A stretch of DNA of 36,255 nucleotides, from positions 1 to 36,255 of the forward strand of contig NZ_BDAY01000106.1 in assembly GCF_001612685.1 (NCBI RefSeq). The letters are read 5' to 3'. How positions within the stretch are numbered: the first letter of the stretch is position 1; each line of letters opens with the position of its first letter. The translations under genes were made by a program, and so were the position numbers. Shown here in pieces: positions 15,659 to 26,000 of this stretch. This DNA comes from Nocardia altamirensis NBRC 108246. GTDB lineage: Bacteria > Actinomycetota > Actinomycetes > Mycobacteriales > Mycobacteriaceae. The notes under the pieces were generated by a model. It was given only the letters and a program-made list of their open reading frames with translations. It did not search any database and was not told the DNA's origin.

Positions 15659-17341
15659 ATGGCGCACATAGATGTCACCGATGTCGACTACTTCCTCCCC
15701 GACGGGCGTCAGCTGCTCAACGGGGTGAGCTTTCGCATCGGTGACGGGGTCAAGGCCGCGCTCGTCGGGCCGAACGGCACCGGCAAAACCACCCTGGTCC
15801 GGATCATCGCCGGTGATGCCGCCGCCGACGAGGGCGCGGTGACGCGGTCGGGGTCGCTGGGGGTGATGCGGCAGTTCATCGGTCAGGTGCGCGACGAATC
15901 GACGGTCCGGGATCTGCTGCTCTCCGTCGCCCCGCCCGCCATCCAGCAGGCCGCCGCCGCGCTCGACGCCGCCGAGAACGCGCTCATCGAGCAGGACGAG
16001 GAGCGCACCCAGCTGGTGTACGCGCAGGCCCTTTCGGACTGGGGCGATATCGGCGGGTACGAGATCGAGTCGTTCTGGGACACCGTGACCACTGCGGCCC
16101 TTGGCATTTCGTTCGACCGGGCGAAGTGGCGGGCGGTGCACACGATGAGCGGCGGCGAACAGAAGCGGCTCGTGCTCGAGGCCTTGTTCGCCGGGCCCGA
16201 CGAGCTGCTGCTGCTCGACGAGCCGGACAACTACCTGGACGTGCCGGGAAAGCAGTGGCTGGAACGCACCATCAGCGCCTCGCCGAAGTCGGTGCTGTTC
16301 GTCAGCCACGATCGGGAACTGATCGCCAACGCGGCCGGGCGTATCGTCACCCTCGAACCTGGCGCGAGTGGCGCGATGTCCTGGGTGCACGGCGGCGGTT
16401 TCGCGACCTATCACCAGGCGCGCGACGATCGGAACGCGCGGCTGGAAGAACTGCGCAAACGGTGGGACGAAGAGCGGGTCAAACTGCGCGCGCTGGTCTT
16501 GCGGCTGCGGGAGAAGGCGAAGTTCAACGACGGCGTCGCGGCCCGCTATCAGGCGGCCCAAACCAGGCTGGCTAAGTTCGAAGAGGCAGGCCCGCCGGAA
16601 GCAGTTCCGTTGCGGCAGAACGTGTCCGTGCGCCTGCACGGTGGACGCACCGGCAAGCGCGCCCTGGTCTGCACCGACCTCGAACTCACCGGATTGATGC
16701 GGCCCTTCACCGCCGAGATCTGGTACGGCGACCGGCTCGCGGTCCTCGGCTCCAACGGCTCGGGCAAGTCGCACTTCCTGCGCCTGCTCGCGGCAGGCGG
16801 CACCGACCCCGACACCGGACACCGCCCCATCCAGGCGCTCGACCTCACCCCCGTGCCGCACACCGGCACCGCGACCCTCGGCGCCCGTGTCCGGCCCGGC
16901 TATTTCGCCCAAACCCATTCGCGCCCAGACCTTTCCGGCAACACCCTGCTGGAAATCCTGCACCTGGGCAACGAACATCGCGACGGGATGGGCCGGGAGG
17001 CGGCGAGCCGCGTCCTCGACCGTTACGGCTTGGCCCGCGCCGCCGAGCAGCGCTACGACGACCTCTCCGGCGGCCAACAGGCCCGCCTGCAGATCCTGCT
17101 ACTCGAGCTCTCCGGCGTCACCATGCTCCTGCTCGACGAACCCACCGACAACCTCGACCTGCGCTCCGCCGACGCACTGGAACAGGCACTTGCCGAATTC
17201 GCGGGCACCGTCATCGCGGTCACCCACGACCGCTGGTTCGCGAAAGCCTTCGACCGCTTCCTCGTTTTCGGCTCCGACGGGAATGTCTACGAGAGCGAGA
17301 CGCCGGTATGGACCGAAGCTCGAGTGGAACGTGCCCGTTAG
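15659..17341 (+). CDS. ABC-F family ATP-binding protein
   Basis: This 560-residue soluble protein has two ABC ATPase domains and no membrane segments, the ABC-F layout. Domain 1 has Walker A GPNGTGKTT (37-45), signature MSGGEQKR, Walker B LLLLDEPDNYLD and switch FVSHDRE. A charged interdomain linker, predicted coiled coil, follows (RNARLEELRKRWDEERVKLR). Domain 2 has GSNGSGKS, LSGGQQARL, MLLLDEPTDNLD and VTHDRWF. The usual DEPTNHLD reads DEPDNYLD and DEPTDNLD here. ABC-F proteins act on the ribosomal E site as translation factors or antibiotic-protection proteins; which applies cannot be told. ATG 15659 follows only GGGAAC, a modest ribosome site. Confidence 0.9.
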   Translation: MAHIDVTDVDYFLPDGRQLLNGVSFRIGDGVKAALVGPNGTGKTTLVRIIAGDAAADEGAVTRSGSLGVMRQFIGQVRDESTVRDLLLSVAPPAIQQAAAALDAAENALIEQDEERTQLVYAQALSDWGDIGGYEIESFWDTVTTAALGISFDRAKWRAVHTMSGGEQKRLVLEALFAGPDELLLLDEPDNYLDVPGKQWLERTISASPKSVLFVSHDRELIANAAGRIVTLEPGASGAMSWVHGGGFATYHQARDDRNARLEELRKRWDEERVKLRALVLRLREKAKFNDGVAARYQAAQTRLAKFEEAGPPEAVPLRQNVSVRLHGGRTGKRALVCTDLELTGLMRPFTAEIWYGDRLAVLGSNGSGKSHFLRLLAAGGTDPDTGHRPIQALDLTPVPHTGTATLGARVRPGYFAQTHSRPDLSGNTLLEILHLGNEHRDGMGREAASRVLDRYGLARAAEQRYDDLSGGQQARLQILLLELSGVTMLLLDEPTDNLDLRSADALEQALAEFAGTVIAVTHDRWFAKAFDRFLVFGSDGNVYESETPVWTEARVERAR

Positions 17342-17583
17342 TCGCAATCCCATCAAAATCTTTCACTCGCGGGGCGTAGCTATTCAGTAGCTCTGCGCAC
17401 AGTGCGTCTGCCCACTCCGCAGGTGAAACGTGGTAATCGTCACGAGATCGCGATATCCGATCAGGCGGAATTCCCAGTACCGTGTCACTGCCATGTGGAA
17501 GTAACCCATCCGTTGAGCGAGGTAGGGCCTTGATCAAGCGGTTCAGCAAGGGTGGCTCGGTGTGTGGTCGACCAGCGAGCGGC

Positions 17584-18237
17584 ATGGATCGAAGGGCGTC
17601 GCGGATAGGTGCACTTGCCGTCATATTGCTGACCGCCGTGGCGGGTCTGGCAGTGGCACCCACCGCGGGTGCCGATGAATCCGGTTCCGGCGCGGGATCT
17701 TCGGTTGTCGGCGCGGTGCAGGCCGACGGCCGATGCGTCATAGACCGCGCCAACCCTGCCGTCACCGTCGACTCGTTGCGGTTTCACTGCACAACCGCAC
17801 AGGCAGACGCGCTCTTTCTCGCTGCGGCCCCGGGCGAACGACCACAGGGCCGCGAACGATTCTGGGTCCTGCCCGCAGTCCACGTGCTCGGAGCACCCAT
17901 CCCCTACCCCTTCGGCCGAGTATGGGCGGCATCGGAAGGCGTTCTCGGCGACTCCCTTACCTTCGCCCCCGGCCCCGACAAGCAGGACTGGTGCTACAAG
18001 AACTACCGCATCGGCGGCGAAGACACCGGCGGCCCGGTCACCCCCGGCCGTTCCTACGCCGACAACAAACCATCCTGGACCATCGACTTCTCCGCAGACT
18101 TCGTCGGCATTCCGATCAGTTACCACGAGTTCCGCCAAATCGCCCCCGGCGTCTGGCTCGGCTGGTCCTACTTCCTCCAAGGCTGGAACCCCACCCCAGA
18201 CCTCCCCATCCACGGCAGCTACGTCATCACCGAGTAG
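17584..18237 (+). CDS. secreted hypothetical protein
   Basis: This 217-residue protein has a clear signal peptide: basic MDRRASR, a hydrophobic core (about 8-27) and probable cleavage at TAGA-DES. Three cysteines follow in the mature part (GRCVIDR, FHCTTAQ, DWCYKNY). Aromatic-rich stretches (GVWLGWSYFLQGWNP, PSWTIDFSADFVGIPISYHE) suggest a compact beta-rich extracellular domain. No family is recognised. An in-frame TTG at 17530 has a better-placed GAGG and would add 18 residues before the signal peptide; the ATG is kept because it gives a standard signal length. Confidence 0.7.
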   Translation: MDRRASRIGALAVILLTAVAGLAVAPTAGADESGSGAGSSVVGAVQADGRCVIDRANPAVTVDSLRFHCTTAQADALFLAAAPGERPQGRERFWVLPAVHVLGAPIPYPFGRVWAASEGVLGDSLTFAPGPDKQDWCYKNYRIGGEDTGGPVTPGRSYADNKPSWTIDFSADFVGIPISYHEFRQIAPGVWLGWSYFLQGWNPTPDLPIHGSYVITE

Positions 18238-18329
18238 CGGCCTTCGACTCGTCGGCAGCGTCGGGAAGGTCAACTTCTTCGCCCTCAGCGAACGAGGGGT
18301 GGATGCGGAACAAAGGGGGTGGGGGTGGG

Positions 18330-18350
18330 GTTGAGTTGGTATCGCTCAAC
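18330..18350 (+). promoter_or_regulatory. HAIR-type operator (HspR site) upstream of lon
   Basis: GTTGAGT, seven bases, then GCTCAAC matches the HspR-associated inverted repeat consensus CTTGAGT-N7-ACTCAAG in architecture and at 11 of 14 positions. It ends 19 bases before the lon start. HspR is known to control dnaK, clpB and, in Streptomyces, lon. Heat and proteotoxic-stress induction of lon is therefore expected. Confidence 0.8.
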
Positions 18351-18369
18351 TTTTGGAAGGGTCGAACTC

Positions 18370-20835
<2,466 letters not shown>

Positions 20836-20845
20836 CCTGCTCGAC

Positions 20846-20877
20846 AAGGGCCGGGTACCCACGGGTGCCCGGCCTTT
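20846..20877 (+). terminator. strong terminator after lon
   Basis: The arms AAGGGCCGGGTACCC (20846-20860) and GGGTGCCCGGCCTTT (20863-20877) form a 15-bp stem with two wobble pairs. T-rich sequence follows (CATTTCTGTGTTCTTG). It lies 11 bases after the lon stop and isolates lon from the monooxygenase gene. Confidence 0.85.
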
Positions 20878-20944
20878 CGGCATTTCTGTGTTCTTGTCAT
20901 CGTCGTGCAAGGCCGGTGCAAGCGGGTACGCACAGGATCGGAGC

Positions 20945-22561
20945 ATGACCTCGACCCAGCAAGTGCCTGTTCTCATCGTCGGCGGTGGCCTGGTCGGACT
21001 GTCGGCCGCACTGTTCCTCGAATACCACGGCGTCCCGTTCGTGCTCGTCGAGAAGCGGACCCGGCCTTCGGTGCTGCCGCGGTCCCGTGGTGTGCACACC
21101 AGGACCGTCGAGTTGTTCCGGCAGATCGGCATCGACGCCAGGCTGCAGCGCGCGGCCGAGACGGTGTTGAAGTCGGGCCGGTTCGGCGGCGCCAGCCGGG
21201 GCGCGACGCTGGTCGACGCCGAATACCTCGACCTCGGCCGGCTCCGCAGCGAGCTGACGAATGCCGAACCGAGCCCGTCGGGCTTCTGCTTCCTGCCGCA
21301 GGTGTTGCTCGAGCCGCTGCTCGTCGAGGTGGCCGTGGAACGCGGCGGCGACCTGCGGTTCGGTGTCGAGCTGCGGGAATTCGAGGCCGACGAGACCGGC
21401 GTCACCGCCACCGTGCGCGATCAGGCAGGCGGCAGCGGGACCATCCGGGCCGACTATGTCATCGCGGCCGACGGCGCGGGCAGCCCGCTGCGGCAGGCAC
21501 TCGGGATCACCGGGTGGGCGCTTCCACCGACACACCACTACATCAACGTTTTCGTCCGCGCCGACCTGACCGGGGTGCTGAACGGCCGCACCTTCAGTCA
21601 GTGCGAGATCAGCAACGACGACGTGCGCTGTCTTGTGCTGTCGAAGAACAACACCGACGAGTGGTCGTTCCACCTCGAATACGATGCGGCCGCAGAATCT
21701 TTCGCCGACTATCCCGCCGAGCGCTGTGCCGAGCTGGTGCGGGCAGCGATCGGCGTTGCCGATGTCGAGGTCGACGTGGTGGAGCGAAGCGCTTGGGACA
21801 CCGGGGTATTCGTCGCGGACGAGTACCGCCGCGGCCGGATCTTCCTGGCAGGCGACGCCGCGCACAGTCACGCCCCGTGGGGCGGCTTCGGCGCCAACAC
21901 CGGAATCGCCGACGTGCACAACCTGATCTGGAAACTGGCGACCGTGCTGTCCGGCACCGCCGGTCCTGCGCTGCTCGACAGCTACCAGCCGGAACGGCGA
22001 CCGCGCGCGATCGTCGCCGCCGAGCAGGCCCGCCTCGGCACCGATTTCGACACGCGCTACGGCGTCGAAACTCCGGACAACGCCGCGGATCTCGCGCGTC
22101 GCATCGATGTCGGCACGGTGATGACCAAGTATCGATACGACTCGGCCGCGCTGGCGGGTGGCGCGAGCACGCCGCATGTGGAGCGCTTGACCGGCCAGGT
22201 CGGCACGCGGGCGCCGCACACGTGGATCGATCGCGCGCAGCGGATTTCGACACTGGACCTCTGCGGCCCCGGCTTCGCGCTGCTGGTCACCGGCGCGTCG
22301 GCCGCATGGCGGGATGCGGTCTCGGACGCGCAGTGGGACACCGGGATCGACATCACCGTGCACGCGCTCCCGATTGCCGAATGGGCGGACCGTACCGGTC
22401 TTTCCGAGGGCGGTGCCTTGCTGGTGCGGCCCGACGGGTTCGTCGCGGCACGGTCCGACGAGGGACTGGCGCCGTCGACGCTTGCGTCGACGCTTCGTGC
22501 GGTGACCGGCGGATCACCCAGTGCTGTGTGGACTTCCGATGACGCAACAGTGGACGCCTGA
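20945..22561 (+). CDS. FAD-dependent monooxygenase (PheA/TfdB class)
   Basis: This 538-residue class A flavoprotein hydroxylase has GGGLVG near residues 13-18 in the Rossmann fold, the DG motif YVIAADGAGSPLRQ (about 175-188), and the GD motif RIFLAGDAAHSHAPWGGFGA followed by NTGIADVHNL near residue 300. A thioredoxin-like C-terminal domain ends with ALLVRPDGFVAARSDE, as in phenol hydroxylases and antibiotic-tailoring monooxygenases. It should use NAD(P)H and O2 to hydroxylate an aromatic compound. It lacks obvious partner genes, so detoxification, catabolism or drug modification cannot be distinguished. ATG 20945 follows GGATCGGAG. It is convergent with the thioesterase. Confidence 0.88.
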   Translation: MTSTQQVPVLIVGGGLVGLSAALFLEYHGVPFVLVEKRTRPSVLPRSRGVHTRTVELFRQIGIDARLQRAAETVLKSGRFGGASRGATLVDAEYLDLGRLRSELTNAEPSPSGFCFLPQVLLEPLLVEVAVERGGDLRFGVELREFEADETGVTATVRDQAGGSGTIRADYVIAADGAGSPLRQALGITGWALPPTHHYINVFVRADLTGVLNGRTFSQCEISNDDVRCLVLSKNNTDEWSFHLEYDAAAESFADYPAERCAELVRAAIGVADVEVDVVERSAWDTGVFVADEYRRGRIFLAGDAAHSHAPWGGFGANTGIADVHNLIWKLATVLSGTAGPALLDSYQPERRPRAIVAAEQARLGTDFDTRYGVETPDNAADLARRIDVGTVMTKYRYDSAALAGGASTPHVERLTGQVGTRAPHTWIDRAQRISTLDLCGPGFALLVTGASAAWRDAVSDAQWDTGIDITVHALPIAEWADRTGLSEGGALLVRPDGFVAARSDEGLAPSTLASTLRAVTGGSPSAVWTSDDATVDA

Positions 22562-22586
22562 CCCGGGCAACCCCTCGTGCCCGGGT
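22561..22586. terminator. bidirectional hairpin overlapping the monooxygenase stop
   Basis: ACCCGGGCA (22561-22569) and TGCCCGGGT (22578-22586) form a perfect 9-bp stem with an eight-base loop. The first base is the last base of the TGA stop. It lies between convergent genes, so it can serve both. Confidence 0.7.
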
Positions 22587-22605
22587 GGCGCCTACTCCGC
22601 GCCGA

Positions 22606-23049
22606 TCACGCGCCGTCGCCGCCGAGTTCGCGGTCGACCGCGCGCGCAGTGCCCTGCGCCACCGCACACAGCACCGACGCGCCGTCGGCTTTCTCGGCAT
22701 AGATCTCGCAGCGGACCACCGCTTGGCGGCGAGTTGCCCCGCTGACCCTTGCCTCGGCCCGCAGCCGAATACCCGCGGCCGGACGCAGGTACGTAATGGT
22801 GAAGCCGCTGGTGAGCACGTTCGCGCCGAGCGCGGTGCCTGCGGCGAAGGTGAGCGCGTTGTCGGCCGCGTAGGCGAGCACACCGCCGTGTACGAGGCCG
22901 AACTGCTGCCCGAGTTCGGGGCGGATCGGGATCGCCAGTGTCACGAAGTCGGCGCCGAACTCGGCGATCTCGGTGCCGACCAGCATGGCGAAAGGCTGTG
23001 CGGCGAGGACCTTTTCGGCGAGGTCGCGGTCGATGGTGGTGGCGTTCAT
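22606..23049 (-). CDS. PaaI-type hotdog thioesterase
   Basis: This 147-residue single hotdog domain has the active-site segment GLVHGGVLAYAADNALTFAA, typical of PaaI/YdiI-like acyl-CoA thioesterases, then NVLTSGFTITYLRPA and the long strand TRRQAVVRCEIYAEKADG. It probably hydrolyses an acyl- or aryl-CoA ester. ATG 23049 overlaps the stop of the TetR gene (ATGA), so the regulator and enzyme are translated from one message and the thioesterase is likely under TetR autocontrol. A longer frame running upstream to 24063 is antisense shadow. Confidence 0.87.
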   Translation of the reverse strand: MNATTIDRDLAEKVLAAQPFAMLVGTEIAEFGADFVTLAIPIRPELGQQFGLVHGGVLAYAADNALTFAAGTALGANVLTSGFTITYLRPAAGIRLRAEARVSGATRRQAVVRCEIYAEKADGASVLCAVAQGTARAVDRELGGDGA

Positions 23050-23618
23050 GAGTTTCCTGTCGTTCGAGACGCGGACAGCGTCGACCATGCGGCGTCGGCG
23101 AGTTCGTCGGCGACAACGCTCGGCGAGGCGAGCATGTCGCCGCTCAACCACTGCCGCGAGTACTCCTGCGCAGGCCCGAGCCACAGCGCGTACACCAGGT
23201 CGAGGCTGAGATCGCGCACCGCCCCGTAGCCGGCGTGCATGCGCCACCAGCGCGCGACGTTGCGCATGAATTCGCGGTTGCTGTCGCTCTCCCGCACTCC
23301 TGGTGGCCGGGCGGAGATGAGCACCTGTGCCCGGTACTGGTTTTCGGCGATCCAGCGCAGGTGTTCGCGAACTCCGGCGGTCACCCCTTCGCGTGCGTCC
23401 GCGCTGTCGCCGATGACTGCCCAGAAGTGCTGTTGGTAGTCCGCGAGTGCGCGCTCCCACACCTGCCGATACAGGTCCGCCTTGTCCGGAAAGTGGTGGT
23501 AGAGGGCGCCGACGCTGGCACCCGCGGCCTCGCGGATCTGCGCGAGCGTCGCGTCCAACGCCCCCCGTTCCGCGAACTGCCGCTCGGCCGCCATCAGCAA
23601 CCGATCTCGAATCTTCAC
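23046..23618 (-). CDS. TetR/AcrR family transcriptional regulator
   Basis: This is a TetR repressor of 190 residues from GTG 23618, or 201 from GTG 23651. The N-terminal DNA-binding domain reads KIRDRLLMAAERQFAERG, with recognition helix AGASVGALYHHFPDKADLY. The C-terminal ligand domain is helical (REHLRWIAENQYRAQVLISA). The shorter start is preferred because a -35/-10 pair places transcription initiation exactly at its G (leaderless message), and neither start has a Shine-Dalgarno. It overlaps the thioesterase by four bases, which suggests that the inducer is an acyl-CoA or related compound handled by that enzyme. Confidence 0.88.
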   Translation of the reverse strand: MKIRDRLLMAAERQFAERGALDATLAQIREAAGASVGALYHHFPDKADLYRQVWERALADYQQHFWAVIGDSADAREGVTAGVREHLRWIAENQYRAQVLISARPPGVRESDSNREFMRNVARWWRMHAGYGAVRDLSLDLVYALWLGPAQEYSRQWLSGDMLASPSVVADELADAAWSTLSASRTTGNS

Positions 23619-23653
23619 ATCCAGAATATAATTCTGTTTGCTGACCGGCACAA
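23619..23653 (-). promoter_or_regulatory. TetR gene promoter with embedded palindrome
   Basis: On the minus strand TTGTGC (23653-23648), 17 bases, and TATATT (23630-23625) form a good promoter ending six bases before GTG 23618. The -10 lies inside the near-perfect palindrome CAGAAT-ATA-ATTCTG (23622-23636), as expected for TetR self-repression. Confidence 0.65.
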
Positions 23654-23875
23654 GATGCGGCTATTTCTTTCCAGATGATCGACTGCCGCCGCCCCTGGCA
23701 GGGCCGACGGCTGACACCGCCTCGGCGGCAAAGTGCAAAGGATCGGCTGCTGGATCGCGTGCGGCCCCGAGTCAGACGGCTCCCCACTGGTGCGGACAGC
23801 GCGACATCTCCCTGCGCTATTTCACGGCTACAGTGCTCACCGATAGTTTCCCCGGCCACTGCGACAGGAATCTCG

Positions 23876-24763
23876 ATGAGTGGGACGGGTGGCCGCGAAA
23901 TCATCGCGAAAATGCTCCAGATAACCAAGCGCCTAACCGCCGCGATCGTCGACAAAGCCGACCCGCGAATCAGCGAAAAATACCACGAAGTTCCGAATGC
24001 GATACGGGACGGCCTTAAACGGGTCGAACACAAAGACGCGCAGTTTGAACTCGAGTTGGACAAAACCGGTCACGCTGGAGGGCAGTTCCCTGGCCACGGA
24101 ACACATGCTCCCGAGCAGCCAGACGCACCCCTGCTCGTCGCGGACGAGCTCGACAGATTGCACCACTCGGGCGCCCGAGCACGATGGGCGAACTTTCATT
24201 CGGCGGAGGTGTCGCGGCGGGAATTCGAGGCTTGGATAATATCGCCGACCGAAGGACCGCTGCCAGCCCTGCACCCGGACTCTGCGATGAATTGCTGGGA
24301 AATAATAGAGCGAGTCGGAGTCGAGGTGGGCGTGGTTACTCACGCTGAGCTGCACAGACTTTATGAGCCCGTTTCCAAGCACCGGCGGAGGTGGTGGGTT
24401 GGCTGGCCGAAGAATTGGGCAGATGATATGGCGCGGGAACTCCTGCCGCATGGGAAGCGGCGTTACGTTCCCGGGGATCCCGCCGGTCCGCAACCGCAGC
24501 GCGGCGATGTGGTCATGTGGGGGAAGGGCGACCATGTAGTGGTGGCGACCGGGCGCATGAGCGATGACGGGTCTCCTGAGGTGTACTCGTTCTGGCCACC
24601 TCCGAAGGACCGTCTGACCAAGGACCCGGCCACCGGATCCTGGGGCGCGGTGACCGATGCCGTCCAGATTTCGAGCATCGACAGATTGACTCCCTTCCTC
24701 AGAAAAGACACCAAATATGCTGAGCCGTCGCCCGAGGTTTGGTTCGGGAGGGGGCCGTGGTAG
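23876..24763 (+). CDS. hypothetical protein with papain/NlpC-like C-terminal domain
   Basis: This 295-residue protein belongs to no family I can name. The N-terminal 125 residues are charged and helical (IIAKMLQITKRLTAAIVDKA) with no signal peptide. The C-terminal part resembles an NlpC/P60-like cysteine hydrolase. A helix begins with C140 (DSAMNCWEIIERVGV), and a later strand pair reads QPQRGDVVMWGKGDHVVVATG with H220 as the likely catalytic histidine, then PEVYSFWPPP, where a third polar residue could lie. Similar Cys-Trp domains occur in toxin-like effectors, so a secreted or injected effector is one option. ATG 23876 has AGGAA upstream. Four ATA codons occur within about 40 codons, unlike the neighbours, which suggests horizontal origin. 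Confidence 0.7.
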   Translation: MSGTGGREIIAKMLQITKRLTAAIVDKADPRISEKYHEVPNAIRDGLKRVEHKDAQFELELDKTGHAGGQFPGHGTHAPEQPDAPLLVADELDRLHHSGARARWANFHSAEVSRREFEAWIISPTEGPLPALHPDSAMNCWEIIERVGVEVGVVTHAELHRLYEPVSKHRRRWWVGWPKNWADDMARELLPHGKRRYVPGDPAGPQPQRGDVVMWGKGDHVVVATGRMSDDGSPEVYSFWPPPKDRLTKDPATGSWGAVTDAVQISSIDRLTPFLRKDTKYAEPSPEVWFGRGPW

Positions 24764-24792
24764 TCAGGATCCTCGTTGGTGATTCTGGACTG

Positions 24793-24812
24793 TGCGAGAT
24801 CGTGCTCTCGCA
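24793..24812 (+). other. stem-loop between the NlpC-like gene and dinB
   Basis: TGCGAGA (24793-24799) and TCTCGCA (24806-24812) form a perfect 7-bp stem with a six-base loop. It may end the upstream transcript or lie in the dinB leader. No LexA-type SOS box was seen nearby. Confidence 0.35.
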
Positions 24813-24868
24813 GCTGGATATCGACGCGGAAATGCGCACTTGTCACCCTGGTGCGGTATGACGGACAC

Positions 24869-25939
24869 ATGGCCAGATGGCTGTTGCATGTCGATCTCGA
24901 TCAGTTCCAGGCCGCGGTGGAGTTCCGTCGGCATCCGGAGCTGCGCGGCCTGCCGGTCATCGTCGGCGGCAACGGCGATCCGACCGAGCCGCGCAAGGTG
25001 GTCACCTGCGCGTCCTACCCGGCGCGGGCGTTCGGTGTCCGGGCGGGCATGGCCTTGCGCAGCGCCCAGCGCAAATGCCCGGAAGGTGTGTTCCTGCCGC
25101 TGGACATGACCACCTACGAGGAGGCGTCCGACGAGGTGATGTCGCTGTTGCGCACCTTCCCCGGCCGGGTGGAGGTGTGGGGCTGGGACGAGGCGTTCCT
25201 GGCCGCCGACACCGACGACCCGGAGGCATTGGCCCGCGAAATCCGCAGCGCCATCGAGAAATTGGACCTCACCTGCGCGATCGGCATCGGCGACAACAAG
25301 CTCACCGCCAAGCTGGCTACCGGCTTCGCCAAGTCGATCGGCAAGTCCGCCGCCGCGCAGCCCACCGACGCGGGCGGTGCCGCAGGCATCTTCCGGCTCA
25401 CCGCGGCGAACTGGACCGAGGTGATGGCGCACCGTCCGACAAATGCCCTGTGGGGCATCGGATCCCGGATCGCCGCCCGCCTCGCCGACCTCGGCATCGA
25501 CACCGTCGCCGACCTGATGGCGGCCGACCGGCATCGCCTCGCCGCCGAGTTCGGCCCGAACACCGGCCCCTACCTCTGGGTCCTCGGCCACGGCAAGGGC
25601 GACACCGACGTGACCACCGAGCCACGAGTCCCGGTGGGCCGCAGCAAGTCCGAGACCTTCCCGCACGACCTCACCGAACGCGCCGACATCCGCGCCCAGG
25701 TGGCCCGCCTCGCCACCGAGGTCGCCGAGGAGATGGCCGCGGCGGGCCGCATCGGCACCAGAGTCTCGGTCACCGTGCGCACCAACACTTTCTACACCCG
25801 AAGCAAGCAGGAAAAGCTGCCTGCGCCGACCATCGATCCCGCCGAGATCAGCGAAACCGCGCTCCGCATCGTCGACAGGTTCGAGCTGGATCGCCCGGTC
25901 CGGCTGCTCGGCGTTCGCCTCGAACTCGTCCCCGAATAG
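24869..25939 (+). CDS. dinB: Y-family DNA polymerase, DinB2/DinP type (Pol IV)
   Basis: This 356-residue polymerase closely matches the mycobacterial DinB2 (Rv3056-type) branch as I recall it: RWLLHVDLDQFQAAVEFRRH, LPVIVGGNGDPTEPRKVVTC, then EVWGWDEAFLA. The catalytic carboxylates are D9, D107 and E108; the usual SxDE is WGWDE, as in that branch. A helix-hairpin-helix thumb (ALWGIGSRIAARLADLGIDT) and the little-finger domain (RSKSETFPHDLTE to RLLGVRLELVP) complete it. The steric-gate position right after DxDxF is Gln14, where most Pol IV enzymes have Phe/Tyr and mycobacterial DinB2 has Leu. No beta-clamp peptide is obvious at the C-terminus. ATG 24869 has a weak ribosome site. Confidence 0.93.
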   Translation: MARWLLHVDLDQFQAAVEFRRHPELRGLPVIVGGNGDPTEPRKVVTCASYPARAFGVRAGMALRSAQRKCPEGVFLPLDMTTYEEASDEVMSLLRTFPGRVEVWGWDEAFLAADTDDPEALAREIRSAIEKLDLTCAIGIGDNKLTAKLATGFAKSIGKSAAAQPTDAGGAAGIFRLTAANWTEVMAHRPTNALWGIGSRIAARLADLGIDTVADLMAADRHRLAAEFGPNTGPYLWVLGHGKGDTDVTTEPRVPVGRSKSETFPHDLTERADIRAQVARLATEVAEEMAAAGRIGTRVSVTVRTNTFYTRSKQEKLPAPTIDPAEISETALRIVDRFELDRPVRLLGVRLELVPE

Positions 25940-25987
25940 TTCGCCTCGCCTCCCCCGTGGATCCGCCCGGCGGAGCGTCGACGCTCG

Positions 25988-25993
25988 TATGCT
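25988..25993 (+). promoter_or_regulatory. -10-like element for a leaderless message
   Basis: TATGCT ends seven bases before ATG 26001, placing the expected transcription start on that ATG. No convincing -35 is visible. It helps choose 26001 over the ATG at 25989, which overlaps this element. Confidence 0.4.
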
Positions 25994-26000
25994 CGTCCGC

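Noticed and set aside
17360..17500. protein-like minus-strand stretch (DDYHVSPAEWADALCAELLN) in the gap after the ABC-F gene
   Set aside because: It has no start with a ribosome site, mixed third-position composition, and the frame just continues antisense through ABC-F. It could be a remnant but cannot be supported.
22606..24063. 485-residue minus-strand frame extending the thioesterase upstream
   Set aside because: It is antisense to the NlpC-like gene and out of frame through the TetR gene. The ATGA overlap at 23049 gives the natural start.
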